The notes under the pieces were generated by a model. That model was given only the letters and a program-made list of their open reading frames with translations, did not search any database and had not been told where the DNA came from. Positions 1-11,460 of a stretch of DNA of 64,000 bases are shown here, in pieces. The DNA comes from Euryodendron excelsum. Lineage: Eukaryota > Streptophyta > Magnoliopsida > Ericales > Pentaphylacaceae. Position 1 is the first letter of the stretch. Every line of letters starts with the position of its first letter. The stretch lies in the NCBI GenBank assembly GCA_033060915.1, contig CM065388.1:29228001-29292000 (forward strand), given 5' to 3'. Both the position numbers and the translations under genes were made by a program.

Positions 1-59
1 GTTGCCTATGTATCCCTTTGGGAGAATCAGGTCAGTCGTAGTTCGGACCGGAGTCCGAT

Positions 60-1975
60 TAAAAAGGGATTGATTTGAAGAGAGAGATTGGATTGGAAGA
101 TTAAGAGATTGAATTGAAAGTTGAATTTGATTTGAAATTGGAAGAGGAGATTGAAAATTGAAATTGAGAATATTGGATTTTGATTTGAAAAGATAGATTT
201 GGACTTGTTTTAGAAAGATGAAGGTTTAGGAAACTTAGACTTAGGAAAGAGAAGAGACTTAGGAAAGATTTGACTTGACTTGGAAGGTTTAGGAGATTAG
301 GAAAGATTGGATTTAGGAAATGTTTGAATTAGGAAAGGTTCGATTTAGGAAAGTTTTGAAATTAGAAAAGTTTCAACTTAGGAAAGCTTTGAATTTGGAA
401 TGTTTCAACTTTAGGAAAGTTTTGAATTAAGAAAGTTTTGAATTTAGGAAAGTTTTAGGTTTAGGAAAGTTTTCACTTTAGGAAAGTTCTGAATTTAAGA
501 AAGTTTGAAAATTGGAAAGTTTTGAAAATTTGGAAAGTTTTGAAAATTGGAAAGTTTTGAATTTAGAAATGTTTTGAAAAAGGGAAGTTTTGAATTTGGA
601 AAGTTTTGAAAATAAGAAAGTTTTGTTTTAGGAAAGGTTTGAAAAAGAAAAGTCTTCGGTTTAGGAAATGTTTGAATTAAGAAAGTTTCAACTTAAGAAA
701 GTCTTAAATTAAGAAAGTTTTGAGTTTCGAAAAGTCTTAGATTTGGAAAGATTTGAAGTTTAAGAAAGTTTAGAGTTTAGAAAGTTTTTAGGTTTAGAAA
801 GATTTAACTTAAGAAGGTTTCAAATTTAGAAAATTTAGAATTTGGAAAGATTTGAAATTTAGAAAGTTTAGAAAGTTTTAGAGTTTGAACTTTAGAAAAT
901 CTTGAAATTAGGAAAGGCTTGAGTTTAGGAAAGGTTTAAAAGCTTGAATTTAGAAAGTTAAGATTTGGAAAAGGGTTGAATTAGGAAAGGGTTGAATTAG
1001 GAAAATTTGAAAGTTGAGTTTTAAAATTTAGGAAAGATTTTTATGTTCAAGTTTAGGAAACTTAAGATTTAGGAAGGATTTGAATTAGGAAATATTTGGA
1101 TTTGGAAGGGGTTGGATTTTGTTTCTAAAAGAAAAGATTTGATTTTGTTTCAAAAAACGGAGGACGGAATCTAGTTTCCTAAACGGGGAGATTTGATTTG
1201 GTTTAGTAAAGGGAAGATAGAATTTGGCATGGATTTGGAAAGAGAGATTCTAGAAACCCTAGATTTGAAAAATTCTAGTTTTGACGTAGAAAATAGGTAT
1301 AGTTTTGATGTAGAAAACGAGAGATTTTGGAAACCTAGGTTTGGGGCAAAGTTTGAAAACCATATTTTTGGAAAGAAAATTAGGGTTTCCTAATTGTGGG
1401 TTCTAGGGCCTGATTTGGGGCTCTAAGGAAAGAGTTTTTTGGAAAATGCATTTTTAGAAACGAAGGTTTTCTAGAAGGGAATCCTAGGAAGGAGTTTTTG
1501 GAAAGATTTTTGGAGAGAGTTTTTGAAAAAAGATTTAAAAGAGAGGGAGTTTTTGGAAAGTGTGTTTTTAGAAACGAAGGTTTTCTAGAAAGGAATCCTA
1601 GGGAGGAGTTTTTGGAAAGTGTGTTTTTGGAAACATAGATTTTGGAAGGAAATCCTAGAGAAGGGAATTTCTAGAAAGAAAATTTTGGGAAGAGAGTTTT
1701 TGGAAAGATTTTTGGAGAGAGTCTTTCTAGGAAGGTTTTTGGTTAAAGATTGTCGAAGAGAGTTTTTGGAAAAATTTTTTTGGAAGGTTCTTAGAAAGTG
1801 GATTTTGGGGAGAGGATTTTGGAAAAGAGTTGAAAAAGGGAGTTTTGAAAAAAATAGATTTTGGAGGGAGTTTTTGAAAACCGTTTTGAAGAGGAGAATT
1901 TTAGGAAAGTGTGTTGAAAAAGAGATTTTTAGAAAGAGAGACTTTTTGAAAAGAGAGTTTTTGGAAAGTATGAAA
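60..1975. repeat. Purine-rich degenerate array in U5 of LTR copy 1
   Basis: About 1.9 kb of irregular repetition of a unit close to TTAGGAAAGTTTTGAA, grading after about 1430 into TTTTTGGAAAG/GAGAG blocks. Purines strongly dominate the plus strand, so the element's sense strand is pyrimidine-rich. The same array occurs in every LTR copy spanning U5, for example 13620-15085, 30720-32225, 39345-40740 (plus) and 58860-60545. Open frames inside it are Lys/Phe/Glu-rich translations of the repeat and are not considered coding. Confidence 0.85.
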
Positions 1976-1981
1976 ACGTCT

Positions 1982-2036
1982 CACTTTCTTAAAGCGATTC
2001 TAACCATAAGAGGGCTAGAACCACTTTAGGAAAGCG
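1982..2036 (-). repeat. Conserved 24-bp-arm stem-loop in LTR copy 1
   Basis: Imperfect inverted repeat with arms beginning CACTTTCTTAAAG and ending CTTTAGGAAAGCG around a 7-nt ATAAGAG loop. Every LTR copy covering this part has it. The clearest copy, at 60562-60616, pairs at 21 of 24 arm positions. Confidence 0.75.
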
Positions 2037-2533
2037 GTTTTGAAAATAAGGTTTGAAAATATAGACCAAAAGGTCACTTTTAATATGACACTTTCCTAAA
2101 GCAACCCTAGCCATGGAAAGGCTAGAATCACCCTAGAATTGTGGTTTTGAAAACAAGTTTTGAAAAAGAGATTTTGATGCAATTTTCGAACACAAGTTTG
2201 AAAACAGTTTTGAAAACAACTTTGAAAACGAATTTTGAAAGATGCAAGATTATGATATGCACAATGCAATTTGGGGTCGTGAACATACAAGGTTAAGGCT
2301 TCACCAAATAATCAAGGGGGCCGGACCCACGTGGTCTCTGGTTAGATTAGAGGAAAGCCCCCGACACGGTGACTCTCCAACAGTCTAATCCTACACATGG
2401 ACCGGGAGTCCCCTTGTTTCAGGCATGCAAAGAAAGGGGGGAAAGAGATGGGGGATTAAAATAGAGAAAAACCCAAGTGGGTTGGAGAGAGAAGAGAGGG
2501 GGGGAAGTGCGGAAATTTAAAGAGAAAGCCTAC

Positions 2534-2955
2534 CTTGTATCTTCTTTAATTTGCACGCCACGCTGTCTTCGGTCTTTGGTCTTCATCTTGATCTTCTTCT
2601 TCAACCTTCAAGGATTGTCTTCAAGCTTTGGATGGCAGCTCTTCAAGTCTTCAAAGGATGGTTGAAGGCTAGTGTATAAGTGTATGGAGGGTGTATATGA
2701 GTGTATAAGAGGCTAGGGTTTAGTGTAGGGTGGCTAGGGTTTGGAAAACCTAAGGAGGCTAGGGTTTAAGAGGTACACGAGCTCTGTATATCGAAATATA
2801 GGATTCTTAGGTTAAGTTTGCAGACCCTTTTCACGTTGAATGAGGCTCTGTATTTATAGAAGTTGGATAAGCCTGGCGCCTATTGCAGTGGCGCCAAGGC
2901 AAAATTTACACTAGCGCCACTAGTAGTGGCGCCAGGCCATTTTTTGGCTTGTAGT
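2534..2955 (-). promoter_or_regulatory. LTR copy 1 promoter and leader exon
   Basis: On the minus strand a CTATAAATA TATA box covers 2851-2859. Three degenerate GGCGCC palindromes lie upstream at 2873-2955. A leader containing AAACCCTAG motifs runs to a splice-donor-like CAAG|GTAGGC, with the intron starting at 2533. Promoter and donor are inferred from motifs conserved between copies; no transcript data are available. Confidence 0.6.
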
Positions 2956-3321
2956 GGCGCCAGCCAATTAGGAAAGATTTAAGGTCGGCAAGCAATGTAT
3001 CTTTGACTAGATTTGGGTGCCTGTACTAGTGACTACCATGTAAACTTTAGCTTGGCTTCACTAGGAGTGACTTCGGAAAGTCCGGGAATGATTTGGAGGA
3101 GTCGGGAATGACCCGGAAGGCTGGAAAGGAGCAGGAACACTTAAAGTAGTGTTCTGGAGATCTTTGACTTGAAAAATGAAGATTGGATGTGTCGGAAAGG
3201 TCGACCGAGCCTTTAGGGGCAAAACGGTCAATCGGACTAAGAAACTGCCGGGCCGAACTCGGATTGTCCCAGAAAAAGATTTGGGATCTGGAAACATTAT
3301 TTAGAATGTTCCCAGAGGTTG

Positions 3322-3950
3322 CCGGTTTGATTCCAAGAGCTGGCGTGGTCGGAAAAGGAGACTGGCCCACTAGGGGCAAAACAGTCATTTTATACCGGGT
3401 TTGCCGGAACTAACTCGGAATGGTCCGAAAAGGTAAAGGAAGGTTGAGAATAATATAAAAAGTATTCTCGGGACATTACCGGTTTGATACCCAGAGCCGG
3501 TGTGGTTGAAGAAGGAGACCGGCCCTTTAGGGGCAAAACGGTCATTTTATACTGGGTTGGCCAGAACTGACTCGGAATGATCTGGAAAGGTAAGGGGAGG
3601 TTGAGAACACTATAAAAAGTATTCTCAGGAGGTTACCGGTTTGATACCCAAAGCCGGTGTGGTCGAAGAAGGAGACCGGCCCTCTAGGGGCAAAACGGTC
3701 ATTTTGTACCGGGTTGGCCGAAACTGACTCGGAATGATCCGGAAAGAGAAGGGAAGTTTGAGAGCACTATAAAAAGCAATCTCAGAGGGTTACCGGTTTG
3801 ATAGCAAGAGCCGGGGTGGTTCCCGGGGCGTCCGGATGCCTAGGGGCAAAATGGTCATCTTGACCAGGAAGTCTCGAAAAAGGTCCTAAGGGTAATTTGG
3901 TCATTTTTCACCGAAGTGGCCTAACAGCCACTGGTGTTGACCTAGGTTTT
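3322..3950 (-). repeat. 157-bp tandem repeat in U3 of LTR copy 1
   Basis: The marker CCGGTTTGAT recurs at about 3322, 3479, 3636 and 3793, giving a 157-bp period. Each unit includes a GGGGCAAAACGGTCATTTT block. Copy number varies between LTRs: about three units at 56410-56800 (plus) and at 61917-62300. Confidence 0.8.
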
Positions 3951-3954
3951 GAGT

Positions 3955-4262
3955 GTTTCCGCCACTCTAACGGTGTGAGTATTTCAGCTACTCGGACGGG
4001 GTTGATGATTTGTGAGTATTTCCACTACTCGGACGGAGTTAATGATTTGTGAGTATTTTCGCTACTCCGACGGGGTTGATGATTTGTGAGTATTTCCGCT
4101 ACTCGGACGGGGTTGAGTATTTGTGAGTATTTCCGCTACTCGGACGGGGTTGAGTATTTCTGCTACTCGGACGGGGTCGATGATTTGTGAGTATTTCCGC
4201 TACTCTAACGGTTCTATGAGTATTTCCGCTACTCTAACGGTCCTGTGAGTATTTTTGCTACT
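3955..4262 (-). repeat. 29-bp minisatellite in U3 of LTR copy 1
   Basis: Repeated GTGAGTATTTCCGCTACTC followed by variable TAACGGTT or GGACGGGG blocks, with a period near 29 bp and some longer units. A second short cluster lies at 4595-4690. The equivalent array in the complete LTR is at 62395-62700. Confidence 0.8.
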
Positions 4263-4266
4263 CGGA

Positions 4267-4589
4267 CCGTCTCGAGGAATAAACTGTCTCGAGAGAGGGA
4301 TTGGAAAGGGTCTTACCATCTCCGAAGAGACGTGCCTGGATTGGAACCGTCTCGAGGAATAAACTGTCTCGAGAGAGGGATTGGAAAGGGGTCTTACCGT
4401 CTCCGAAGAGACGTGCCTGGATTGGAATCGTCTCGAGGAATAAACCGTCTCGAGAGAGGGATTGGAAAGGGGTCTTACCATCTCCGAAGAGACGTGCCTG
4501 GATTGGAATCGTCTCGAGGAATAAACTGTCTCGATAGAGGGATTGGAAAGGGGTCTTACTGTCTCCGAAGAGACGTGCCTGGGTTTTGA
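4267..4589 (-). repeat. 81-bp tandem repeat, four units, LTR copy 1
   Basis: Units start at about 4267, 4347, 4428 and 4509. Each holds CGTCTCGAGGAATAAAC, a second GTCTCGAG and an inverted pair CGTCTC...GAGACG. Overlapping open frames on both strands here are translations of the repeat. Confidence 0.88.
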
Positions 4590-4932
4590 GTGTTTCCGCC
4601 ACTCTAACGGTTTTGTGAGTATTTCCGCTACTCTAACGGTTTTGTGAGTGTTTCCGCCACTCTAACGGTTTTGTGAGTAGTTTTTCTATTTGGACCGTCT
4701 CGAGGAATAAACTGTCTCGAGAGAGGGACTAGAATTGAAATAAGAAAGGACAATGCCCCTAAGGGCATTTTGGTCATTTTGTCTCTATTTGGGCCTGACA
4801 GGCCCACGAAGCGATGGAAAGACGGAATTTGGACCTAGAGGATTAGTTTCAATTGGAATATGCCCAAAATGACTTGAAAACAAGTCTGGACGGAGTGTAG
4901 ACTGCCGAGCGGTCAAAAATGGGGTGCTTACA

Positions 4933-7880
4933 GTGGGTCCGGCCCCCTTGATTATGTGGTGAAGCCTTAGCCTTATATGTTCACGACCCCAAATTGCATT
5001 GTGCATATCATAGTCTTGCATCTCCCAAAAACCGTTTTCAAACTCGTTTTCAAAATCATTTTCAAACTTGTTTTCAAAATTCCATCAAAAATCTCTTTTT
5101 CAAAAACTTGTTTTCAAAACCACAATTCTAGGGTGATTCTAGCTTTTCCATGGCTAGGGTTGCTTTAGGAAAGTGTTACATTAAAAGTGACCTTTTGGTC
5201 TATATTTTCAAACTTTATTGTTTTCAAAACCGCTTTCCTAAAGTGGTTCTAGCCTTCCTATGGTTAGAATTGCTTTAGGAAAGTGAGATGTTTTCATACC
5301 TTCTAAAAACTCTCTCTTCATAAATCTCTTCCTAAAAATCTATTTTTCAACATACTTTCCTAAAATTCTCCTCTTAAAAATTGTTTTCAAAAACTCCCTT
5401 CCAAAATCTATTTTTCAAAACTCTCTTTTTCAACTTCTCTCCAAAATCCACTTTCTAGAAACGTTCCCCAAAAATCTTTCCAAAAACTCTCTCCAACAAT
5501 CTTCAACCAAAAACCTTCCTAGAAGAATTCTCTCCAAAAATCTTTCCAAAAACTCTCTTTCCAAAATTTTCCTTCTAGAAGTTCCCCCCTAGGATTTTCC
5601 TTCTAAAATCTACGTTTCTAAAAACACACTTTCCAAAACTCCTTCTCTTTAAAATCTTTTTCCAAAAACTCCCTCTTCAAATTCACTTTCCAAAAATTCC
5701 TCCCTAGGATTCCCCTCTGGAAAACCTTCGTTTCCAAAAAGGCACTTTCCAAAAACTCTTTTCTTAGAGCCCAAGTCAAGACTTAGAGCCCACAATTAGG
5801 AAACCTTAATTTTCTTTCAAAAAACATGATTTTCAAACTTTGCCCCAAACCTAGGTTTCCAAAATCTCTTGTTTTCACATCCAAACTATATATGTTTCCA
5901 AAACTTCTTTTCTACATCAAAGCTATGATTTTTCAAATCTAGGGTTTTTAGAATCTCCTTTCCAAATCCTTACCAAATCCTATCTTCCCTTTAGGAAACC
6001 GAATCAAATCTCCCTGTTTAGGAAACTAGATCCCGTCCTCCGTTTTTGGAAACAAAATCAAATCTTTTCTTTTAGAAACCAAATCCAATCCTTTCCAAAT
6101 CCAAATCTTTCCTAATTCAAATCCTTCCTAATCCTCCACTTTCCTAAATCTTAAGTTTCCAAAACCTGAACATAAAAATCTTTCCTAATTCAACCCTTTC
6201 CTAATCCTACCCCTTTTCCAAATCTCAACTTTCCAAGTCTAATTTTTCAAACTTTTTCTAAACTCAAACCTTTCCTAATCTCAAGATTTTTTAAAACCCT
6301 AAAACTTTCTAAATCTTAAATTTTCTAAATTTCAAATCTTTCCAAATTCAAAACTTTCTAAATTTGAAACTTTCTCAAGATAAATCTTTCTAAACCTAAA
6401 TCTCTCCGAATTCAAAACTTTCCAAAACTTCAATATCTTTTCAAATCTGAGACTTTTCTAAACTCAAAACTTTCTTAATTCAAACATTTTCTAAATTCAA
6501 CACTTTCCTATTTCAAAACCTTTCTTAAAATGAAAACTTTCCGATTTTCAAAACTTTTCTAATTTGGGAACTTTCCTAATCTTAAAACCTTTCCTTTTTC
6601 GAAAACTTTCTAAACTCGAAACTTTCCAATTTCAAAACTTTCCTAAACCTAAAACTTTCCTAATTCAAAACTTTCTTAATTTGAAACTTTCCAAAAATAA
6701 CATTTTCCTAATTCGAAATTTCCCTAATCTAAATCTTTCCTAAATTCCAAGTTTCCAAATCTTTCCAAATCTTCCAAATCCAACATTCCAATCTGATCTT
6801 TCTTAATCTCAAGTCTTTCCTAGGTCTCCTATCTTTCCTAAGTCTAGGTTTCCTAAACCTTCGTCTTTTCAAAATAAGTCTAAATCTCTCTCTTCCAAGT
6901 TCGATCTTTTCAAATCAAAATTCAATCTTTTCAATTCCAAAATTCCAAATTCTAATTTTCAATCCTCCATTCAAAGTTCAATCTCTCAATCTTCTACTTT
7001 CAATTTCCAATTCAATCTCCTTTTTCAAATCAACTCTTCTCTTTTCAATCGGACTCCGGTCCGAACTACGACTGACCTGATTCCCCCAAAGGGATACGTA
7101 GGCAACCTTCATAGGTGCGGTCACAACACTTTTCAAACTTTTAATTCCACCTTCATAGGTGCGGTCCAATCTATTTTCAAAATTTCAATTTCAAAATTTC
7201 TATTTTCAAATTTCTACTTTCAATTTTCAAACTTTCCAATTTCAATTCCATCTTTTCAAATCAATTTTCAAATCAAATCAATTTCAAATCAATTTATTTT
7301 CAAATATATTTTTCAATTCTCTCTTATTTTGCACTTGCATATCATGCATCATGTTAGTTTTCAAACATTGTTTTTCAAAGTGGATAGGGTTGAACATTAG
7401 TTAGTTAAAGGCTCTCATAGGTGAATCTGGGGGGTAGATTGACATGTAGGTACCGAAAGGGCGGGGTAGGGTGATGGCTTAGTGCGTCTTCCTTACACGT
7501 AACCAACCTCCGAACCTAGAATCACTGTTTTCATAGACTAAAATGGAGTTATTTTTCAAAAAGGGCTAAATGTTTTCCAAAGGTTGCCAAACAACCCGTT
7601 TTCCTAAAAAACCCTCTCTTGAGGAGATATTTTCAAAATTGTTTTCCAAAAACCCTAAGTGTAGTCTTCGGATTATTCTTAGTTTTTAGGTGACCTAACT
7701 CACCTTAATCAAGTTAGGTGGCGACTCCGAATCTTTTTCAAAAGCCCTTTATTCATATCAAATTTTCAATTCAAACTTAGTCGCACTCATTCTTCTAGGA
7801 GGGTGAGTTCTAACGAGAGAGTACAACATTTTTCCCGCTTGAGTGAGTTTTCCTCGAGTGCGAAAAATTTGGGTACGACA
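4933..7880 (+). mobile_element. Giant LTR, copy 2 (3' part, plus strand)
   Basis: The 3' portion of an LTR in the opposite orientation, ending GGGTACGACA at 7880 (a variant of GGGCGCGACA). It begins abruptly inside the LTR at the point corresponding to about 38995 in the plus-strand solo LTR, where copy 1 is inserted. It contains the pyrimidine-rich U5 array (about 5290-7060), the conserved block ending at GGATACGTAGGCAACC (about 7060-7110) and a PBS-like TGGCGACTCCG near 7718. After 7880 the sequence is internal element sequence without a PBS, so copy 2 was probably a solo LTR inside E2. Confidence 0.85.
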
Positions 7881-9290
7881 TCGGGGTTTTAGCAACATCT
7901 TTCCCGACCTTCAGCAGGGCAATAAGTGTCCAGTTCTTTCAGTCTGAGGAGACTTTGTTTGGGACCGTAATGTAAGCTTGGTTATGGGATTTTAGAAACA
8001 ACGGGATATATAGGCTCAAATTTGATATCTTCTTTAGTAGGGTTTAGATCCATGCCATCCTTAACTATTTTTTCAATAGGGTTAGCGTTGTTCTTTAGCT
8101 TTGGCAACATGTCTAGCTCATTTAGATCAAGCAATCTGTTTTCAATCAGAGTGGGCTTTAGTAGTATTGTAATGTAGGCCATAGTTTTGAGGTTTTGCAA
8201 GAAAGGATAAAGGCTCGAACCTATTGTTTATACTGAGTTACTTTGTAACCTAGGATCACCTTTAGCTCTCCTTCTTGGCTTTTACTATATACTTCTCAAA
8301 GTGAAATTGACTATTTTCTTTCGCCATTTCTATATGCTTTTTGAGATAAACATGACTCTCTTCTCTTTCAATCTTCTTATTATGCTTTTGAAGATGACTC
8401 AATCATGGTTTTCTTCAGGCATTTCCTTAGAATTTTTTTTTTCGGCCTCTTGCCCCTTGGCAACTCTTTTCCTCCGCTTTGTCCCTTTTACCTCTTTTCG
8501 AGTAATTCTACCATCCTTGTTTTTTTCTTTAGACCTTTTCCTTAGTAATCCAATCCTAACCCAATGTGGATGGTGATCCCTAGGTTGGGGTTTTTTTGAA
8601 AAGATAAATGGCTAAACGGGTTTGGCAAGGGGTTACTTCTGACTGTATGGGAAATGAAATTAGAGCCTCTCTTCACTTTGAATTAGATTGCTTAATCTAT
8701 AGAGCTTTCAATACTATCCTAGCATGATAGAGGTGGATACCATTCATAGAGTTCTCAACTATTATCTGCCCCAGTGTGGAGAGGACAATCTTGGATCGGG
8801 GTTGACAAGAAAAACTTAGTTTGTTCTGAGGCTCTAGGGGTTAAACAAAAGGAATGTAAACATATTTGTAGGGAAATGAAAGATGGCTCCTCTTTATTTT
8901 GATAATCTGGCCACGAATCGCTTAGCTTCAGTGTCTTGCAAGTGTTGCTTTTGGGTAGTATCCTACTCATCCAAGAACTCTCTTTCTTTGGAAAGCTGAT
9001 CATTGAACAAGTGGTTAACTCATGCTATCATCCTTTCAAGTCAGATCATTCCATAAGATAAACCATGCCCCTTGTGTAGAAAGTAGCCACCATTCCCAAG
9101 AGAGGATAAGACAATAGTGATGGAATAAAAGACTATTATTTGATTATTATTATCATTTCTTATGGAAAGCATAGAGTTCTTAAGCAATAAGAAAATGTAA
9201 ACACTAATTTAAAGATAGGAAGTAAAAGGGATAGAAAGAAAGTGGGTGAAAACACCTCTCTCTTGTACGCTTTTTGAAGGGATTCCTATT
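7881..9290 (-). other. Pol-less internal region between gag and the antisense gene, E2
   Basis: Collinear with 49860-51275 (E5, close match) and with 36160-37070 plus 41521-41756 (E3, more diverged). No reverse transcriptase, RNase H or integrase motif was found on either strand. On the minus strand two patches look formerly coding. One is a Lys/Arg-rich stretch at about 8400-8590. The other is an open frame at 7982-8200 shared with 49968-50204, containing NPIEKIVKDGMDLNPT. They could be relics of the protease-RT linker of a Tat polyprotein, but the resemblance is weak. Confidence 0.55.
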
Positions 9291-11306
9291 TTAGTAAGGC
9301 CTCGGGACAATGCCCACATATTCGATACTCCATTCGTGATTCAGGTCATTGGCCAGGGCAAGATAGGCGAAGGCTTCTGCTAGAGCTCTGGACATGTCGA
9401 CAGTGATGGTGCAGTCAGTAGCTTCATTGATCTCTTTCTTGTTCTTTGCAACAGGTCCTTCTGTAAATAGGGTGGCTAGTTCACCTCCTTCTAACTCGAA
9501 TGGCTCTGTCTGTTCTCTTGGCTCTTCTAGCTCCCAGCCCATGTCTTCATAGTTGTACTCAGTTGTGGGCCAAGGGTTTTCCAGCAAGTGACTTTCAGTT
9601 GCTGCATACTTCTGGTGTAGAAACTCATCACCCCATCCATCGGTAGTTATGCTTTCAATATGTTTTTCCTTCGGGAACATCGGCTCATCAATGGGCCAGT
9701 CAAAAACATCAGGCACCTCACCAAGGTTATAGAGATAAATCGGGCACAATGGGAAATCCTCCTCCCAGTCATCTTCTTTATTGGTCTCTCAATCGTCCTC
9801 ATAACCTTCGGCCTCGAGCTCATCGAATTCTTCCTCGCCTTCCATTTCTACTAATATTATGTTGACGGTGTGATTCAGCAGAGGGTTAGCGGCCACATTG
9901 GGGGTCGAAGTAGGTTTTACCGGCTGCAGATCAATGGTCTTGTTGTCGATCAAGTCTTGGATTTTGTACCTGAGAGCGAAGTAACTTTCGATGTCGTGCC
10001 CTTGGCCACCCGAATGGTATTCACATGTAAGGGCTGTATTAAAGGTTAGAGGTAGAGGGCTTGGCAATGGGCGAGAAGGTATGGGCTTCGGGATATTATT
10101 TTTTAGCAAGTTATGGTAGGCCTCAGTTTGGGTGCAGGCTAAAGTGTCGAAGGTGCGGATGCGTTGAGCGGGTCTATTAAAGTTGGGTCGTGCCCCGGCA
10201 GGGCCATAGTTAGAGGTTGGAACAAGCATTGTTAAGGTGGGTAAGGGCAGGACATGGTGTGATTGTAGTGGTGGACGGTATTGGGGTGGTTGGCCAGGCA
10301 AGATGGCAGACACTTCGCTTTCCTTCCTGACTGTTCCCTTTGTAGCAGCCACTCTCTTAGCTATGTTGGCAGTACTTTCTACAATCTAGGTGTAGGGGTC
10401 CGTAATCCTCCCTGTCTTGAGGTCATTTTCTATCATCTCCCCCGGCATGATGAGCTCAAAGAAGCTTTTCCCTATACTTGTGTAGAGTTTCTCATAGCAT
10501 ATACCTTGAAAAGTGTGCACAAACAGTTGTACGTACTCCTTCTCTTCCAATGAGGGATTGACTTGTGCAGCAGCTTCTCTCCAGCTCAAGGCATACTTCT
10601 TGAAGCTTTCCTTTTCACCCTTGCTCATAGTCATCAGGGACCATCGGTCAGAGGTGAGGTCAATATTGTGACGATATTAGGCTTTACATGCATTGACCAG
10701 CTCGATCTAGGTTATAATCTTCCTTAGGTCCAGATGAGCAAACCATTGTAGAATAGACCCCATGAGGCTATGTTGGAATAGTTACATGAGGAGCTTCGGA
10801 TCGTTGCCGTGACCACTTAGCGCTCCAGTATATAGATGAAGATGAGTGACGGAGTTACTAGTGCCGTCATGCTTTTGGAAGTCAGGCATTTTGAACCTAG
10901 CGGGTCTCGGGTGGTCAGGAAAGAAACATAACTCATCATAGGCAGTGAACCCGTAAGTGTCGTGGCCATGGAGACTTTGCAGTGAATCCTCTAGCCCTTA
11001 GATATTTAGACTGACATGGTCTAGGGGGGCCTTCTTTATAATAGGTGAAAGTAATATGGTTTTGTCCTCTTCAGCGTTGATCCCTTTGGCATCTTCCTTA
11101 TTCCTTCCCACATTGTCAGACTGAAGCACGATCCTTGGATTAGCGAGTTCAGGGTCCTTTAATGAAGTCATGGATGATGATGGGACTACAGCAGTATCCT
11201 TCATAGCCATAGCTTGAATGAGTTTGAGCATCTCATCCATCTTGGTCCTCATTTCGTTGACCTCTTTTCGAGAGACTTGAGATAATTCTTTAGGGTTAGC
11301 AGCCAT
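9291..11306 (-). pseudogene. gag: gag pseudogene of E2 (Tat/Ogre-like)
   Basis: One uninterrupted frame of about 671 codons from the ATG at 11306 to the stop at 9291. It has six in-frame stops (10998, 10782, 10707, 10677, 10386, 9789) and no frameshift. The N-terminus is Lys/Glu/Met-rich and possibly coiled coil. About residues 105-310 resemble the retrotransposon gag domain (FKMPDFQKHDGTSN, LQWFAHLD, ESFKKYALSWREAA). Next come a Pro-rich stretch and a zinc-knuckle-like CEYHSGGQGHDIES whose last Cys has become Tyr, where E5 keeps Cys. The rest is a very acidic tail ending GIVPRPY. The stop at 9789 is Trp in E5. Gag normally forms the cytoplasmic particle that packages genomic RNA. There is no protease or pol downstream. 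Confidence 0.85.
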
Positions 11307-11395
11307 CAGTGATGCTCTTTGCCGGGTGATACTGGGATCCCTATGTGGATGTTGCCCCTTCTTGGGAGCAATATTGACTCAGTGCAGGGTGACCT

Positions 11396-11460
11396 CTGTA
11401 AATTAAAAGGAAGAAAGAAAAAGATAAAAACACAGATCGCAAGTTAGTTTCTGGTTTTTA
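11396..11460 (-). promoter_or_regulatory. Putative 3' splice acceptor upstream of gag, E2
   Basis: On the minus strand a CTAAC branch-point-like motif is followed by a long T/C tract (TTTTTATCTTTTTCTTTC) and ATTTACAG|AGG. The last intron base is 11396. The downstream exon would start at 11395, leaving 89 nt before the gag ATG at 11306. The natural donor partner is CAAG|GTAGGC in the 5' LTR (AAG|GTAGGC at 15603 in this element). The site is inferred from consensus alone. Confidence 0.55.

Larger units (their letters stand above)
1..4932 (-). mobile_element. Giant LTR, copy 1 (partial, cut by window start)
   Basis: Minus-oriented copy of the dominant LTR. On the plus strand it ends GGGGTGCTTACA at 4932, which is the LTR start read on the minus strand. 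Position 1 corresponds to about 58803 in the complete copy at 58038-63213, so roughly 760 bp of its 3' end lie outside the window. Order along the plus strand: purine-rich U5 array, stem-loop, leader exon and TATA box, palindrome cluster, 157-bp repeats, 29-bp minisatellite, 81-bp repeats, terminus. It is about 520 bp longer than the matching part of the complete copy because its tandem repeats have more units. No PPT follows 4932; instead it abuts an oppositely oriented LTR fragment. Confidence 0.9.

Noticed and set aside
1619..2029. 136-codon open frame on the plus strand
   Set aside because: Phe/Lys/Glu/Arg-rich translation of the purine-rich U5 repeat; low complexity, not conserved as protein between LTR copies.
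4200..4602. Overlapping open frames on both strands
   Set aside because: Created by the 81-bp tandem array, whose period is a multiple of three; the same occurs at 55205-56332 and 62688-62913.
8301..8576. 91-codon hydrophobic frame on the plus strand
   Set aside because: Shadow of the Lys/Arg-rich minus-strand patch downstream of gag; no start context or conservation as protein.
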